Shown piece after piece: positions 7,677 to 8,883 of a DNA stretch of 8,883 bases (its first letter is position 1; every line of letters begins with the position of its first letter). Under the pieces are notes generated by a model that was given only the letters and a program-made list of their open reading frames with translations, had not been told where the DNA came from and did not search any database. The position numbers were made by a program, and so were the translations under genes. Source of the stretch: Pseudomonadota bacterium (GTDB lineage Bacteria > Pseudomonadota > Gammaproteobacteria > Acidiferrobacterales > Acidiferrobacteraceae); assembly GCA_021797365.1 (NCBI GenBank), contig JAJZZU010000038.1, positions 4,065 to 12,947 of the forward strand, read 5' to 3'.

Positions 7677-8883
7677 TCATTCCGGTTGACGGATATTCGA
7701 GCGCCCGATGCCCGTATAGCGGAATCCCGCCTCGCCGAGACGTTGCGGGTCGTATTGGTTGCGGCCATCGAAGATACGTGGTTCCTTGAGAAGTCGCCCC
7801 ATGCGCTCGAAATCCGGGTGCCGGAAAGGCTTCCATTCCGTGACCAGGATCAGGGCGTCGGCCCCCTCCAGGGCCTGGTATTGATCATTCGCAAGCACAA
7901 GCGCGCCGTTTTTGAACCACGACTCCGGAAGCTCGGCGCGCGCCGCCTGGCTCGCCACGGGATCGTAGGCCGTGACCCGCGCGCCCGCCGCGATCAGGGC
8001 GTTCAGGAGCACGATCGACGAGGCCTCGCGCATATCATCCGTTCCGGGCTTGAAGGCGAGCCCCCAAAGCGCGAAACGGCGCCCTTTGAGGTCGTTGCCG
8101 TACTCGCGGACGATATGCCTAAACAGCAGGTGTTTTTGTTGTTCGTTGCGCGCCTCGACCGCCTTCAAGACCACAGGCTCGAATCCGCAATCGTCAGCCA
8201 TGCGGATGATGGCCTTGACATCCTTCGGGAAGCACGACCCGCCATAGCCGCAGCCGGGATAGATGAACGAGTAGCCTATACGACTGTCCGATCCTATACC
8301 GCGGCGGACACTTTCCACGTCCACGTCCAGGCGCTCACAAAGATTCGCGATCTCGTTGATGAACGATATCTTCGTCGCCAGCATGGCGTTGGCGGCGTAT
8401 TTCGTCATTTCCGCCGCGCGCACGCTCATGAACAGCAGGCGCTCATGATTGCGCATGAAGGTCGCATAGAGGTCCCGCATGCGGTCACGCGCCGTATCGG
8501 AGTCGCATCCGACGATGACGCGGTCGGGCCGCATGAAATCGGCCACGGCGTCGCCTTCCTTCAAAAACTCCGGATTGCTCACGACATCGAAGGGGATGTC
8601 GACCCTGCGGGCCCGAAGCTCGGCTGCGATCGCCTCGCGTACGCGCTCCGCGGTTCCGACTGGCACGGTCGACTTGTCGACGATTATGGCGTAGTGACTC
8701 AGGTAGCGGCCGATGTTGCGGGCTACGTCAAGAACATGGCGCAGGTCCGCCGAACCGTCTGTGTTGGGCGGCGTGCCCACGGCTATGAAGTAGACGTCAC
8801 TCGCGGCCAAGGCGTCTTGAAGCGAGGTGCTAAACTGTAGGCGCTTCGCGCTGACATTGCCGCTTACGATGGTCTCGAGTCCC
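7677..8883 (-). CDS. ugd: UDP-glucose 6-dehydrogenase, 5' end beyond the right edge
   Basis: This NAD+-dependent enzyme oxidises UDP-glucose twice to UDP-glucuronate, the substrate of the ArnA dehydrogenase. 401 residues are visible, and the frame stays open to the right edge, starting with GLETIVSGNV, which fits the end of the N-terminal NAD domain. About 60 residues, including the GxGYVG nucleotide motif, lie outside. The visible motifs, in order, are FIAVGTPP, STVPVGT, EFLKEG, and GYGGSCFPKD with the catalytic Cys at 8232-8234. The C-terminal NAD/UDP-binding region follows (LWGLAFKPGTDDMREA, then FDGRNQY near the end). A TTG at 8808-8810 should not be taken as the start, because family-like sequence continues upstream. 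ugd is divergent from the arn operon but metabolically linked to it. It also serves capsule and other UDP-glucuronate pathways, so the link is an inference. Confidence 0.95.
   Translation of the reverse strand, partial: GLETIVSGNVSAKRLQFSTSLQDALAASDVYFIAVGTPPNTDGSADLRHVLDVARNIGRYLSHYAIIVDKSTVPVGTAERVREAIAAELRARRVDIPFDVVSNPEFLKEGDAVADFMRPDRVIVGCDSDTARDRMRDLYATFMRNHERLLFMSVRAAEMTKYAANAMLATKISFINEIANLCERLDVDVESVRRGIGSDSRIGYSFIYPGCGYGGSCFPKDVKAIIRMADDCGFEPVVLKAVEARNEQQKHLLFRHIVREYGNDLKGRRFALWGLAFKPGTDDMREASSIVLLNALIAAGARVTAYDPVASQAARAELPESWFKNGALVLANDQYQALEGADALILVTEWKPFRHPDFERMGRLLKEPRIFDGRNQYDPQRLGEAGFRYTGIGRSNIRQPE

Noticed and set aside
8808..8810. TTG as a possible ugd start
   Set aside because: The frame is open to the right edge and the upstream residues fit the UDP-glucose dehydrogenase N-terminal domain, so the gene continues outside the window.
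7434..8840. 468-residue open frame on the plus strand opposite ugd and the bioB start
   Set aside because: It is antisense to two well-supported genes, begins inside bioB, and its translation resembles no family I recognise. Long antisense frames are common opposite GC-rich genes.

Overview
This is a GC-rich bacterial chromosome segment, almost entirely coding. The gene set and protein sequences look gammaproteobacterial or close to it: a lipid A L-Ara4N (arn) cluster, HrpB, BioB and Ugd. Exact taxonomy cannot be fixed from the sequence alone; an acidophilic sulfur or iron oxidiser lineage is only a guess.

Layout. Bases 1-127 are an exact copy of 989-1115, an internal piece of arnC. They run directly into the C-terminal third of an arnB-type aminotransferase (about 128-391), so the left edge is a chimeric junction. 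From there a tight forward operon follows: arnC (395-1336), a stand-alone ArnA formyltransferase domain (1326-2243), a stand-alone ArnA dehydrogenase/decarboxylase domain (2282-3316), arnD (3321-4235), and the DEAH-type helicase gene hrpB (4232-6703), which starts inside the arnD stop codon. On the opposite strand lie ugd (7677 to beyond the right edge, 5' end missing) and then bioB (6609-7619). bioB converges on hrpB and overlaps it by 95 bp.

How the genes work together. Ugd oxidises UDP-glucose to UDP-glucuronate. The ArnA dehydrogenase domain oxidatively decarboxylates this to the UDP-4-keto-pentose, ArnB transaminates it to UDP-L-Ara4N, and the ArnA formyltransferase N-formylates it. ArnC transfers Ara4FN to undecaprenyl phosphate and ArnD deformylates the lipid-linked sugar. 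The final transferase ArnT and the flippase ArnE/F are not in the window. Attachment of Ara4N to lipid A classically lowers surface charge and gives polymyxin/cationic peptide resistance. HrpB and BioB have no known role in this pathway.

I see no RNA gene, mobile element, CRISPR array or clear terminator, and no stretch over 300 bases without a gene. I do not see a previously undescribed system. The points most worth checking are the 127-bp duplicated junction at the left edge, the split ArnA, the arnD-hrpB coupling and the hrpB/bioB antisense overlap.
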